Source: Anthracocystis setariae (taxonomy: Eukaryota; Basidiomycota; Ustilaginomycetes; Ustilaginales; Ustilaginaceae). From it: 64,000 nt of DNA. Position numbers and translations under genes: made by a program. The notes under the pieces are model-generated. The model ran no database searches. It had not been told where the DNA came from and was given only the letters and a program-made list of their open reading frames with translations. Within the stretch, counting starts at the first letter, position 1. Each line of letters starts with the position of its first letter. Of this stretch, positions 1-9,253 are shown in pieces. The stretch is from the NCBI GenBank assembly GCA_928724745.1, contig CAKMXJ010000005.1:744001-808000 (forward strand), read 5' to 3'.

Positions 1-576
1 GAAATAGGGTTGCAGTCGTATCCACTGCTAGGTTGGAAAGGAGATGCAACCACCCGAGCTCGAGTGTTGTAGTGACAAAGGGCCGAAAGGGTTCAGAGCT
101 TTGACGTTGAAATAGACGGTGAGGTTGATAGGGATCGATGCAGACAAAGGGAACCAACCGCGTTTATTGGATTGGTCAAATGAGATGTGGCCGAGATGAT
201 GATGAAAGGGAAGGTCGAGTTACATGCGTGTGTTGGTTGGGATTGTTGTGGTTCTTCGTGGGTCTGAGCACCGCTTCCTCTGCTCTGCTCTGCTCTGCTC
301 TCCACACCGCCATCGCAGTCGCATTTTCATCCACTGTTAGATATACAATCTAACAATCACAGAAAAGGCTTAGCGGAGTCAACCTAGCACTCACAACACC
401 AAGCCAAAGCAAGCGATTCAGAGCGAGGCAGGAGAGAAGGAGGGGAGGAGGATTATGACAGCATGGATAAGCGAGGCAACGCTTTCGCTATACATAGTAT
501 GGACGCACAAATCATCACAGACAGGCCGTAAAGATGAGATAGTAGACTTGCAGCAGACTACCAAGACCCATGTCGA
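1..576. other. Spacer at left window edge
   Basis: I see no supportable gene here. Short open frames exist on both strands but have low-complexity products. The stretch holds a (CTCTG)n pentanucleotide run near 279-301 and then the 3' flank of the minus-strand RRP46 gene. It may contain the promoter or UTR of a gene left of the window. Confidence 0.5.
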
Positions 577-1674
577 TTAAGCAATCTGTGCAACAATGCG
601 CTTGTGCAAACTTGTTCGCATGAAGGAAAGCACCGCTGAGCTTGCACTTTGGCAGAGCTGACGAGCGCGCTGCAAATCTTGCAAATCCACAGCACCTTGC
701 GATTCGGCCAGGATCTGCTCACATACTTGCTGGGGAGCAGCGTCGTTGTCGGTAGCGTCCAGAGTCTGCGAAAACGAGAAGGCAAAGACATGCGTGCTGA
801 GCGCATAGTCGAGCTCAACCGGTGTTGGGTCTAGAAGAACGATCGTGCTGTGCAGTTTCAAAGAGCGGCAAGTAGAGTAAAGTTGCGTACGTCAGGGGAA
901 GTGCTTTCCTCTTTGCGGATATTTCATGCGAATGGCTACTCACTCGCCAGTGTATCTCTTGCTCGATGTTTCAGCGTCGACCTCCATGTGGTCCGCTTCA
1001 CCATTCTCCTCGTGGTGCTGACGCACCAGCCCGGACAACTGCGACTCTGTCACCTCGGCCAAGTGGCTGTTCAGCCTTAGTACTGTGCCTTGATCCTTGG
1101 GCAAGATCGCACATGCGCATGCCGCAACGCTACCCCTCGCTGGGATTCCTGCATCCAACAAGGCAAGGGATGCTGCGTTGATCAAAGCTGCCTGTTCTGT
1201 CACGCTCGGTGGGCTGTCCGGTCCCAACAACAGAGCTTGTCTCGCTACATGCCTCTGACTCGAGCCTGTGGCGCTGAGCATGCTTTGTGTTGATGATTGC
1301 GGGAGGGTTGGTGACGACAAAGTCTGCAGCACCACCTGTATCAAAGAACGTGGATGGTGGTGTAGCAACAGAACAGACGAGAACGCAGTGAAGAGCGAAT
1401 CCGAGACCGCCTGTGTAGCGATGCCGGCCACACCATGCTGAGGTTGTAAGATGACATCGAGTGTAGCACGATCTGTGAGTTCGTCGCGGATGCGCACTTC
1501 AGTAGGACCAGAGACCGAGGCGACGACGCTGACAGGGCCAAAGGCGAAGGATGCACTGGCGTCGGCACGTGCAAGAGGGCCTAGCTCGGCGGACAATGAT
1601 CGGAGCGCAGTCGGTGATGTCCTCCTTGCTGGTGGAATCGCCTGGTTGGACGAAGATGCTGCTGACGATGCCAT
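577..1674 (-). CDS. RRP46: Exosome RNase PH-like subunit RRP46 (EXOSC5), two exons
   Basis: This is a ring subunit of the RNA exosome, the 3'-5' RNA processing and decay complex of nucleus and cytoplasm. Exon 1 is 944-1674 and exon 2 is 577-847, read on the minus strand. The 96-nt intron (848-943) has a GTGAGT donor and a CACAG acceptor, and joining it restores one frame of about 333 residues. Family signatures are the N-terminal RSLSAELGPLARADASA stretch, SGPTEVRIRDELTDRATLDV, a helix with HHPRSLIQVVLQ, and the NAASLALLDAGIPARG core shared with RRP46/EXOSC5. Exon 2 continues with VLLDPTPVEL and a C-terminal helix with SFMRTSLHKRIVAQ, as expected for the end of the RNase PH fold. The yeast and human homologues are about 225-235 residues; the extra length here is mostly a Ser-rich insert and an acidic stretch before the intron. 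The gene is divergent from TIM54. Confidence 0.88.
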
Positions 1675-1806
1675 CTTAGCCTGGATATGGTATGGATAGG
1701 AGAGTGAGGGGAGCCAAAGTGGTTGAGGTGGAGTTGGAGTGCACGTCTGCGAAAAGTGTCAAAGCGTTGGAAGAATAAACCGATTTCCGAAATTCAATTC
1801 TGCGTC

Positions 1807-1841
<35 letters not shown>

Positions 1842-2048
1842 GCCAAAATTCTCAAAACAAATCGCTCAACTTTTCTGCCCGCAAAGTGCCGCCGCCAACG
1901 CGCGAGATCTTGCGAAGAAAATGTCACTCTGACACAACAGAAGCTGTCCGTCCAACCAAGCAAGGGTCCTTGATTCTCATCATCATCATTGTCACCACCA
2001 CGATCACTCCCAATCCAGCATCAGCCAGCTTTGGGAAAGGAGGCAATC
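1675..2048. promoter_or_regulatory. Divergent promoter region RRP46/TIM54 with A31 tract
   Basis: This 374-bp region lies between the ATGs of two divergent genes. Positions 1808-1838 are an uninterrupted run of 31 A. Poly(dA:dT) tracts of this kind are known to exclude nucleosomes in fungal promoters, so the run is a plausible shared element; that role is inferred. No clear TATA box is visible. Confidence 0.5.
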
Positions 2049-3893
2049 ATGAGCTCAACACCACCAACTCCTACGCCGTCCTCATCAACGGCTGCACCTT
2101 GGCCCTCCACCCCAGCTTCTACATCCACCTCAGCTGCTTCAAGTAGCACATCGGCAGCCAATGCAGCAGCCAACCCCAAGCCAGTCCCTCGTGAGATCCC
2201 TGCGGTGCTCCGTCCACTCGAATATATGGGTATTCCCAAATCTGTGCTTGCTTGGAAGCCACGACTGCCCTCTCGCAACTGGTCCATCTTCCTCGTCACC
2301 GTCGGTACGCTCTCCTATCTCTACTACGATGACCGTCGCCAATGCCGCCTCATCAAACAAGACTACATTGACAAGGTCAAGCATCTATCCACCGAGCCCA
2401 TGAAGCCGGGCGAGTGGCCACGCAAGATCACTGTCTATGCCACCCGGTCTCCTGGCGATGACGACTACGACAAGGCGCTCCGCTACTTTAAAAAGTACGT
2501 CAAGCCCGTGCTGGTTGCTGCTGGAATCGATTGGGAGGTCACCAACGGCACCCGTCACGGTGGTTTGGCAAGGGAGCTGCAGAGCAAGATCCAGGAAAGG
2601 AGAAGGAAATTGCTTGGGCTGGAACCTTGGATGGATGAGATCACCGCAATGTCGCAGAACCCCTTCTCGCTCTCACCGCAGCAAGAGTTGCAGAGGGAGA
2701 TCGACGGTGGCCTTGTGCTCGTCGGTAGGCCGGCATACAAAGAGTGGGCATGGGCCATGAAGAACGGATGGTGCACACCGCTCGAGGTGATCAAGCGGGA
2801 CCGCGACGACGAGCTTGCACGCGAGCTCGCTGAAGATCACGCTTTCGACGAACTCCCCGCCGAGCCCACCACCTCAGCAACAGGCATCAACGCTTCGACA
2901 TCCACCGAGTTCCTCGACGAGAAAGACAGAGCCATCGCTGCTCTTGCCGAAGCAGGTGAGCAAGACGGCGCCGGCGCTCCCCTTGCTTCACGATTCGGTG
3001 CTGCTGGTGCCAACAAGTTGGGTAGCGCTCCTTACAACCTCGGTGCAGGACGTACAGCATTTAGCGGCATGATGGGTGCCTCGCCCGCCGCCGCCGCCCA
3101 AGCCGAGAAGGATCGTGTCAAGACTGAAGCCGAAGCCGCTGCCGCTCGTCTCGACCCGAGACTGCTCGAGCCTCCCACTCAGATCCCCGCCCAACCGCCC
3201 GTCTGTTTCGTCGACTTTACCAACCTTGTCGGCTGGCGCAACATCCCTCTTCGAATGTATCAATTCTTCCGCCAACGCGACAAGGTGCTTCACGGTGGCG
3301 AGCTTGCCCTCATCCTGGTTTACGGTACCAAGGAGACAGCTCGCGACTTCCAAGCCGGTCGCGATGGCATGTTCGCCAACGAGATTCCCACCACCCCTCC
3401 CCAAGGCGGCGACCTCGACTGGGGCGTTGAGAGCGAAGAGCGCTATCCACCCTACTTTGTCAAATCGGACAAGAACCTTGCCGAATCGCGCCAAGCATAC
3501 TACAAAGCGCTTCCTAAACACCTCAAGGACGCTCGCGATCTCGCCCGCGGGCTGCGAGAGCCGTCCAAAATCGAGAAGAACGATCCGAGCAAGACCGAAG
3601 CCGAGTTGCGCGATGAGAGGTTCAAGAAGGAGAAGGAATGGAGGAATGCCGAGATGGGCTTTGACATCATCAGGCCAGAGAAGGGCGTCGAGTGGGATGA
3701 GAGGTTTAGGGGAAGCTTGCGCGTATTTCAGCTGTCGAGCGAGGCTAGGCAGCAGATTGACCATCAGCAGCAATTGAGGAAAGAGGCGGACAAGGACAAG
3801 GAGCAGAGGGCGGCTGACGAGACAAAGAGGCTCGACGAGGAGCAGGCGCAGAGACAGAAGCAGCTCGAGTCTCAGCCGTTGGAAGAGCTGTAA
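2049..3893 (+). CDS. TIM54: Mitochondrial TIM22-complex subunit Tim54
   Basis: Tim54 is an inner-membrane subunit of the TIM22 translocase, which inserts carrier proteins into the mitochondrial inner membrane. The 614-residue product has a Ser/Thr/Pro-rich N-terminus and then the conserved block PLEYMGIPKSVLAWKPRLPS. One membrane segment follows (WSIFLVTVGTLSYLYY, about residues 78-93), then the family block with KITVYATRSPGDD and the YFKKYVKPVLVAAGIDWEV region. The C-terminal part faces the intermembrane space and ends in a charged Gln/Glu/Lys coil. The open frame extends 20 codons further upstream but only to a TTG, so I place the start at ATG 2049. It is longer than yeast Tim54 (about 480 residues) because of the N-terminal low-complexity region and internal Ala-rich inserts. 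No intron is needed. Confidence 0.92.
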   Translation: MSSTPPTPTPSSSTAAPWPSTPASTSTSAASSSTSAANAAANPKPVPREIPAVLRPLEYMGIPKSVLAWKPRLPSRNWSIFLVTVGTLSYLYYDDRRQCRLIKQDYIDKVKHLSTEPMKPGEWPRKITVYATRSPGDDDYDKALRYFKKYVKPVLVAAGIDWEVTNGTRHGGLARELQSKIQERRRKLLGLEPWMDEITAMSQNPFSLSPQQELQREIDGGLVLVGRPAYKEWAWAMKNGWCTPLEVIKRDRDDELARELAEDHAFDELPAEPTTSATGINASTSTEFLDEKDRAIAALAEAGEQDGAGAPLASRFGAAGANKLGSAPYNLGAGRTAFSGMMGASPAAAAQAEKDRVKTEAEAAAARLDPRLLEPPTQIPAQPPVCFVDFTNLVGWRNIPLRMYQFFRQRDKVLHGGELALILVYGTKETARDFQAGRDGMFANEIPTTPPQGGDLDWGVESEERYPPYFVKSDKNLAESRQAYYKALPKHLKDARDLARGLREPSKIEKNDPSKTEAELRDERFKKEKEWRNAEMGFDIIRPEKGVEWDERFRGSLRVFQLSSEARQQIDHQQQLRKEADKDKEQRAADETKRLDEEQAQRQKQLESQPLEEL

Positions 3894-4514
3894 AGACTCT
3901 TGTTTTCATCAAAAATGTTGAGCTTGCGTTGATCTAGCATATCAAAGCATCGTACAACGTCGCAGCTGCAATGCATGTCATCACTCCGGTATGAGGTTGA
4001 AGTGAACGTGTTGAAATCGTTGAAGCGTTGAGCCATCCTGAACATATCAATTAAATAATATATAATGTGGCCAAAAATGGATGTCTGAAAAGAAAAATGA
4101 GCAGAGAAGCAATCGGGTCAAAGTGAATCTCGATTTTCAAGTGGAGAAAGACCAACACACACACACACACTCTCTCTCTCACTCGAAGCGACTCAACTCA
4201 GCCTTTCCTTGTCCGTCTTCGTCTTTCTTGCCTCCCATCTACCGTTGCTTACTTTACACGCGAGCCCAGCTCAGCTCAATCGCTGGCTTCTGGATTACCG
4301 CATCACCAGACTTTCGTTCAAGCCGCCTCAGCCACTTGTCAGTCGCTCTTACACTCGTTCTCCACCTTAACGATGCACCTACAGCTCTAGGGAAACCTTT
4401 TCAGCGTATCGTCACCTCCCAACCAGCTCACGCGCACTTCTATCTAACAGTCCTTACCAACGGAAAACTGGAAGCGTAGCTATTTCAGCTGGATCATCAG
4501 CATTGGGGCCAAGG
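3894..4514. other. Spacer TIM54 / AP-3 delta with (AC)n-(TC)n repeat
   Basis: Tail-to-head spacer of 621 bp. It has an AT-rich block around 4048-4068, a compound (AC)n(TC)n microsatellite at about 4154-4182, and then the likely leader of the AP-3 delta gene. No coding evidence. Confidence 0.5.
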
Positions 4515-7121
4515 ATGTTCGAACGATCGCTGTCCGACCTCATCAGAGGCCTACGCTCGCATCGCGGCAAGGACGAGCCCAAGTATGTCTCGCTCCTCCT
4601 CTCCGAGATCCGCCAAGAAGTGCGTTCCGGCGATCTCGAAGTCAAGTCGTCCGCTATCCTCAAACTCACCTACCTCCAAATGCTCGGCTACCCCTTCACT
4701 TCGGCCAACTTCCACATGCTCGAAACCATGGCGTCTCCCAAATACCACCACAAACACATCGGCTACCTCGCAGCAGCACAATGCTTCAGCTCAGATACAG
4801 AGGTGCTGATTTTGGCAACCAACATGATCAACAAGGATCTGCAGAGTGCACAGCCGCTGGATGTCGCCGTGGCGTTGAATGGCTTGGCGCATATCGCTAC
4901 ACCGGATCTCGCCACGCATCTGGGCCCAGACGTCATCCGATTGCTCAGTCACAGCAAGGCCATGATCCGCAAAAAGGCACTGTTGGTGCTCTACGCTTTA
5001 ATCATCAAGGATCCTGAGCTACTCGACAAGGGCTGGGAGAGGTTGAGGGAGAAGTTGGACGATCCGGATCTGGGTGTGGTTTCGGCCGCCGTCAACATCA
5101 TTTGCGAACTGGCAAGAAGGGACCCACGCCCGTTTCTTCCGCTGTCGCCGCAGCTTTTCGCACTTCTGACCACTTCGACCAACAACTGGATGCTGATCAA
5201 GATCATCAAGCTCTTCGGCTCGCTCACCCCCCTCGAGCCCAGGCTGGCCAAGAAACTCATTCCACCAATAACCACCATCATCTCGACGACGCCGGCCATG
5301 TCGTTGTTGTACGAATGCATCCACACCATCATCATCGGTGGCATGCTCTCTCAACCCGACGGAGACGATCTCGCCCACACTTGCGTCGAGAAGCTCGCTG
5401 CATTCCTCACACATACAGACCAGAACCTCAAATACATCGCGCTGTTGGCGCTCGTCAAGATTCTGCCTAGCCATCCGCACATCGTGGCGCAGCATCAAGA
5501 GGTGATCTTTGAATCCATCGAGGATCCCGACCTGTCGATTCGGCTGAGGGCGTTGGAGCTCGTATCGGGCATGGCGGTCAGTCGCAACCTCAAGAGCATC
5601 GTCGGTCAGCTGCTCTCGCATCTCGAACCGCCCACGCGCGGCACAGCGGGCAAGAAAGCAGTGGGCGCGGCGGCTGCGGCACTCAAAGCCAGCTTAGCCA
5701 GCGGTGGCGGTGGAGCTGGCACCGATGCGGACCCGACATCCTCTTCGCTCGCAGCGATCACGTCGATGAACAATCCCACCCTTTCTCCGTCGTACCGGCT
5801 CGAGATCGTCGAGCGGATCCTCGCGCTCGGCAGTTACGACACTTATGCCAACGTGGTCGACTTCTCCTGGTACCTTGATACGCTGCTCCACCTCTCGACT
5901 GTGTCGAATCTGCCGCACAGCAACAGTGTGGGATCGCAGATTCGCGATCAGCTCATCGACATTACAGCGCGCGTGCGTGCGATTCGACCGCACGCGACAC
6001 GCGCCATGGTCGCGCTGCTCAGCGACCCTCGTCTGCTTCCATCGTACGACTGGGTTTCGTCCGGAGATACCACGCTGGGTGCTCCACAGGTCGCATCGGC
6101 GCGGGAGGAGTCGAGGGAGGCGAGCAAGGTGGTGCACGCGTGCGCGTGGATCCTGGGAGAGTATGCGTACGACCTGGTGTCGTCGCCCGCGACGATCCTG
6201 CCGTTGTTGCTGCGTCCCGCGCTGTTCGACGCGGCGGTGTGCGATGCGAGCACCGCATCGGCGTGTGTGCACGGCGCCGTCAAGATGTATGCGTTCTGGG
6301 CGAGTGCGGTCTCGACCAAGTGGGTTGAGGCTGGACTGCGGCCCGAGGTGGAGTTTGGTGAGCTGGTGCAGACGACGCGTGAGGTGGTGGCGAGGTTGGA
6401 TGCGGTGGCGGCGATGGTGGTGGATGCCGAGGTGGCCGAGAGGACGGTGGAGTATCGACAGCTGTTTAGGTTGATCGAGAAGGATTTCGAGGGGTATACA
6501 TCGCAGGAGGCGGAGCGGGTGGGAAAGGAACGGCCGCCGAAGAGTTTGGATCTGTTAGCGCCGTTGTTTTTCAATCATGCGCTGGGACCGCTTGGGGCGG
6601 GTGCACAGGCGAAAGTGGGCGTGCCCCTCGAAGTGAATCTGCACGATTGCATCGTGCCCGTTGAGAGCTACGTCGTGCTGGATAGTATCGATCTCACGGC
6701 GCATCTTGAGAGTATAGAGCCCGAGGTGGATGAGGTCAAGGTTTCAAAGCGTCAGGCGAGAGTGGAAGATCAGATGCAGGATCCGTTCTATATCACGGCG
6801 GCCAAGGCGAAAGCCAAAGGCAAGAACAACAGAACAACCCAAGGGGAGGTGGGTGCGGGGGATGGGGTCGTGGATGTGGATGCGATTCCGATAGTCCGCT
6901 TGGACGAGCTGGTGCCTGTAGAGCCAACCAAGGTGGTGTTGGAGCAGGAGGAGATGCCCGAGCCGGTTTCCCAGCTTAGCTTGAGCGGCAAGGGGAGGGG
7001 GAAGAAGCACGTCGAGGTAGCAACGGGGATTGAGGGGGAGGCAAAGGTCGTCAAGGTGGCTAAGAAGAAGAGCAGTAAATCAACGAAGAAGGTGGTGGCA
7101 ACGGGTGTTGTCATTGATTGA
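4515..7121 (+). CDS. APL5: AP-3 adaptor complex delta subunit (Apl5 type)
   Basis: This is the large delta subunit of AP-3, which packages cargo for direct Golgi/endosome-to-vacuole transport. The 868-residue product begins MFERSLSDLIRGLRSHRGKD, the typical AP-3 delta N-terminus. It continues as an adaptin HEAT/armadillo solenoid: LKLTYLQMLGYPFTSANFH, IGYLAAAQCFS, ALNGLAHIATPDLA, the RKKALLVLYALIIKDPELL helix pair and the NWMLIKIIKLFGSLTPLEP signature. After about residue 650 it becomes a hinge and ends in a Lys-rich tail, with no clear ear domain. Length is close to yeast Apl5 (932). The open frame has four non-ATG codons upstream (TTG at 4503); ATG 4515 is the first methionine and matches the family start. 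No intron. Confidence 0.93.
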   Translation: MFERSLSDLIRGLRSHRGKDEPKYVSLLLSEIRQEVRSGDLEVKSSAILKLTYLQMLGYPFTSANFHMLETMASPKYHHKHIGYLAAAQCFSSDTEVLILATNMINKDLQSAQPLDVAVALNGLAHIATPDLATHLGPDVIRLLSHSKAMIRKKALLVLYALIIKDPELLDKGWERLREKLDDPDLGVVSAAVNIICELARRDPRPFLPLSPQLFALLTTSTNNWMLIKIIKLFGSLTPLEPRLAKKLIPPITTIISTTPAMSLLYECIHTIIIGGMLSQPDGDDLAHTCVEKLAAFLTHTDQNLKYIALLALVKILPSHPHIVAQHQEVIFESIEDPDLSIRLRALELVSGMAVSRNLKSIVGQLLSHLEPPTRGTAGKKAVGAAAAALKASLASGGGGAGTDADPTSSSLAAITSMNNPTLSPSYRLEIVERILALGSYDTYANVVDFSWYLDTLLHLSTVSNLPHSNSVGSQIRDQLIDITARVRAIRPHATRAMVALLSDPRLLPSYDWVSSGDTTLGAPQVASAREESREASKVVHACAWILGEYAYDLVSSPATILPLLLRPALFDAAVCDASTASACVHGAVKMYAFWASAVSTKWVEAGLRPEVEFGELVQTTREVVARLDAVAAMVVDAEVAERTVEYRQLFRLIEKDFEGYTSQEAERVGKERPPKSLDLLAPLFFNHALGPLGAGAQAKVGVPLEVNLHDCIVPVESYVVLDSIDLTAHLESIEPEVDEVKVSKRQARVEDQMQDPFYITAAKAKAKGKNNRTTQGEVGAGDGVVDVDAIPIVRLDELVPVEPTKVVLEQEEMPEPVSQLSLSGKGRGKKHVEVATGIEGEAKVVKVAKKKSSKSTKKVVATGVVID

Positions 7122-9253
7122 AGTCGCTCAAGCTCAGACAGGTTTGATTATTCATTCCTCATGCGTGCAGTGCTTGAAATGCGGGTTGGTGTGGATGAAC
7201 TGTAGCGTCGCTGAACGCAGCGTGGTGTGGAAGAGGGTTTGGTTCATTGATCGGAGTCTGCTTTTAATGGTGAGTGGAAAGGTCGGCCAAAAACTTGGCT
7301 CAGTGATGGCAGAAGGTCAAGGGATTTCGGATGGTGGTCGAGCGTACGGATCAAGAGGGTGGAAATGTGAGTAGGTCGCTCAAGAGGTAACGAGCACATA
7401 CACTTGGGTAACTTGTCCTAGCTGGAAATGACGGAATCTGACCAAGGTCAAGGTCAAATTGTCTTGCCAAGCTATCTAATCTTGATATTCTGTCAAGTGA
7501 TACGTGGTTGAGAGGCTGATTTTGGCTTTGTTAGAGGTGAGTTGTAAAAGAGAGCGAGCTAAATTGAGAGTGGATTCGAATCGAGACGATCACAAGTACC
7601 TCAGCTGAGCTGAATGGGGGGGGGGGGGATGGATCGGTGGGATTAAGCGGTTACTTTTAGAGTTACTGTGGTTGGGGGCGACTAAAGTTTTGACGTGTGG
7701 GTTTTGGCACCTGTCAACGCCAACGCTTGACCAACCAAACCCTCTCTCCATAGCTGGCATAGGGTGGTTGGTAATGGCAGCCATGTCACGTCAAAGGCAC
7801 TTTGCACTCTACAACTGTCGAAGGCGCCTGCCTGGATTGCAAGGTTGATTGATCCCTGCGATCGCGATGCAAAGTGGACATGCTCTCTGGCAACGCTCGG
7901 GTGACAGAAATCCAAGTAGCCGCCGAGAGTACAATAAATAATAGGTGCACAGCGTAAGCGAGGCTTTTGGGTTTTCCATGGACACCTTCTAGTGGTTCCT
8001 AGTCGATCCGCCCCGCCTTGAAACAACCACTCACTCCCCTGGTTGCCCCGACGAATCAACGTCCAACGCCGGCGGGAGCGCCGCAATGGAAGCACTCATT
8101 GCCCCCACGTGGGGGTCGTCGACTACACTCAAAGATGCTTGACGATAGATTGCGCACTGGATCTCGTTGCGCTTTTCCTGCTGATGCGCGCGGTGTTACG
8201 CCTACGAGATGCCGAGTCGGACATGCGAGGCAGGCTGGATTTTTCAAGTTCCGTCGAATGCTGTGCGAGCTCCAAAAACGGTGAGACATGGCCGACACAA
8301 TTTTCGCGCTAGGCACCATCCTGCGCGGCTACATTTCTTTTTCTTTTTGGTGATTGGCTGCATACGAATTGCAGCGGATACTTTTTTTTTTTGCGCTGCA
8401 TTGGCGAGACTTTGGTGGTTTGGATCGTTCCAGAAGTCCCAGAAGTTTCGTGTTTCGCTTCTTGCTTCGTATGGCACTGCCCTTCGCCAAGCACCATGTA
8501 GCTCCGGCAGCGGACATGACTCGAATCCTTACCCTGCTCCTGCGTGCTCAAGGAAGAGGGATTAGGGGGGGAGGGGTAAGGGATCTGGCAAATCTGAGTG
8601 CAAGGGACAAGCTGAGTGTTACGACAAGCGCTACGCACCAAATGGCGCCGCGTTCTACAACTTGCACTGAGTGTTGCACAGTATAAGAAGATCGCCATCT
8701 CTGGAGCGAAAAAGCCAAAGCACGCCATCGTCCAAATCCCATCACGCCATCTTCTAACTTTCACCACCATATCCTTTCACTCTATTCGCCTTATCGCCTA
8801 CGCCCCTACGCTCCTACGCCCCCGCAATCTGGGCTCAATCCCCGCAAACCAGCTCTAAATCATCCAAAGTCTCGGGGTGTTTTTTTTTTTTTGGCTTTAT
8901 TTTGACAGGTCGCTAAACAACGGGTGCTGCCCAATCGGTCGCTCCCGCATTTCGACAGCTCTCCACGTGGGCTGGCTGACCGACCGCATCCGATACCACC
9001 GCCCCCGAGTTTGCGTATACACAAGCCAAGAGTGGTGAAGCCCGATACCGATTTGCGGAAGGACTTGCTGAAACAGCTCGATCCGGCATCAGGTCCATCG
9101 TGCACCAAGAAAATCAGCTCGTTAACCGCCTTGTCCTCAGTCTGACGACGCTGGGTACCATTGTGGTCATCTCGCGAGAATCGCTTATTTCTGCCTCTTT
9201 ATATAAACTTTGACCCAGCTCGACTGAGATCGTTGGTCTCCTCCCCGGCAACT
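7122..9253. other. 2.1-kb spacer, no gene supported
   Basis: This stretch lies between AP-3 delta and the aminotransferase gene, both on the plus strand. It holds a G13 run (7616-7628) and T-runs near 8379-8390 and 8880-8892. Several 60-150-codon frames occur on both strands, but none has domain-like composition or a family signature. It probably contains the AP-3 delta 3' end and a long upstream region for the 9254 gene. A non-coding RNA cannot be excluded. Confidence 0.45.
9200..9207 (+). promoter_or_regulatory. TATA box of the class V aminotransferase gene
   Basis: The sequence TATATAAA lies 47 bp before ATG 9254, directly after a pyrimidine-rich CTGCCTCTTT stretch. It is a canonical TATA box on the gene strand. 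Confidence 0.55.

Noticed and set aside
7567..7585. tRNA B-box-like word on the minus strand near GGATTCGAATCGAG
   Set aside because: The spacing to any A-box-like word is only about 40 nt, too short for a tRNA.
7682..8095. 137-codon minus-strand frame in the 2.1-kb spacer
   Set aside because: Arg/Leu-rich composition typical of chance frames, no domain and no promoter-like element.
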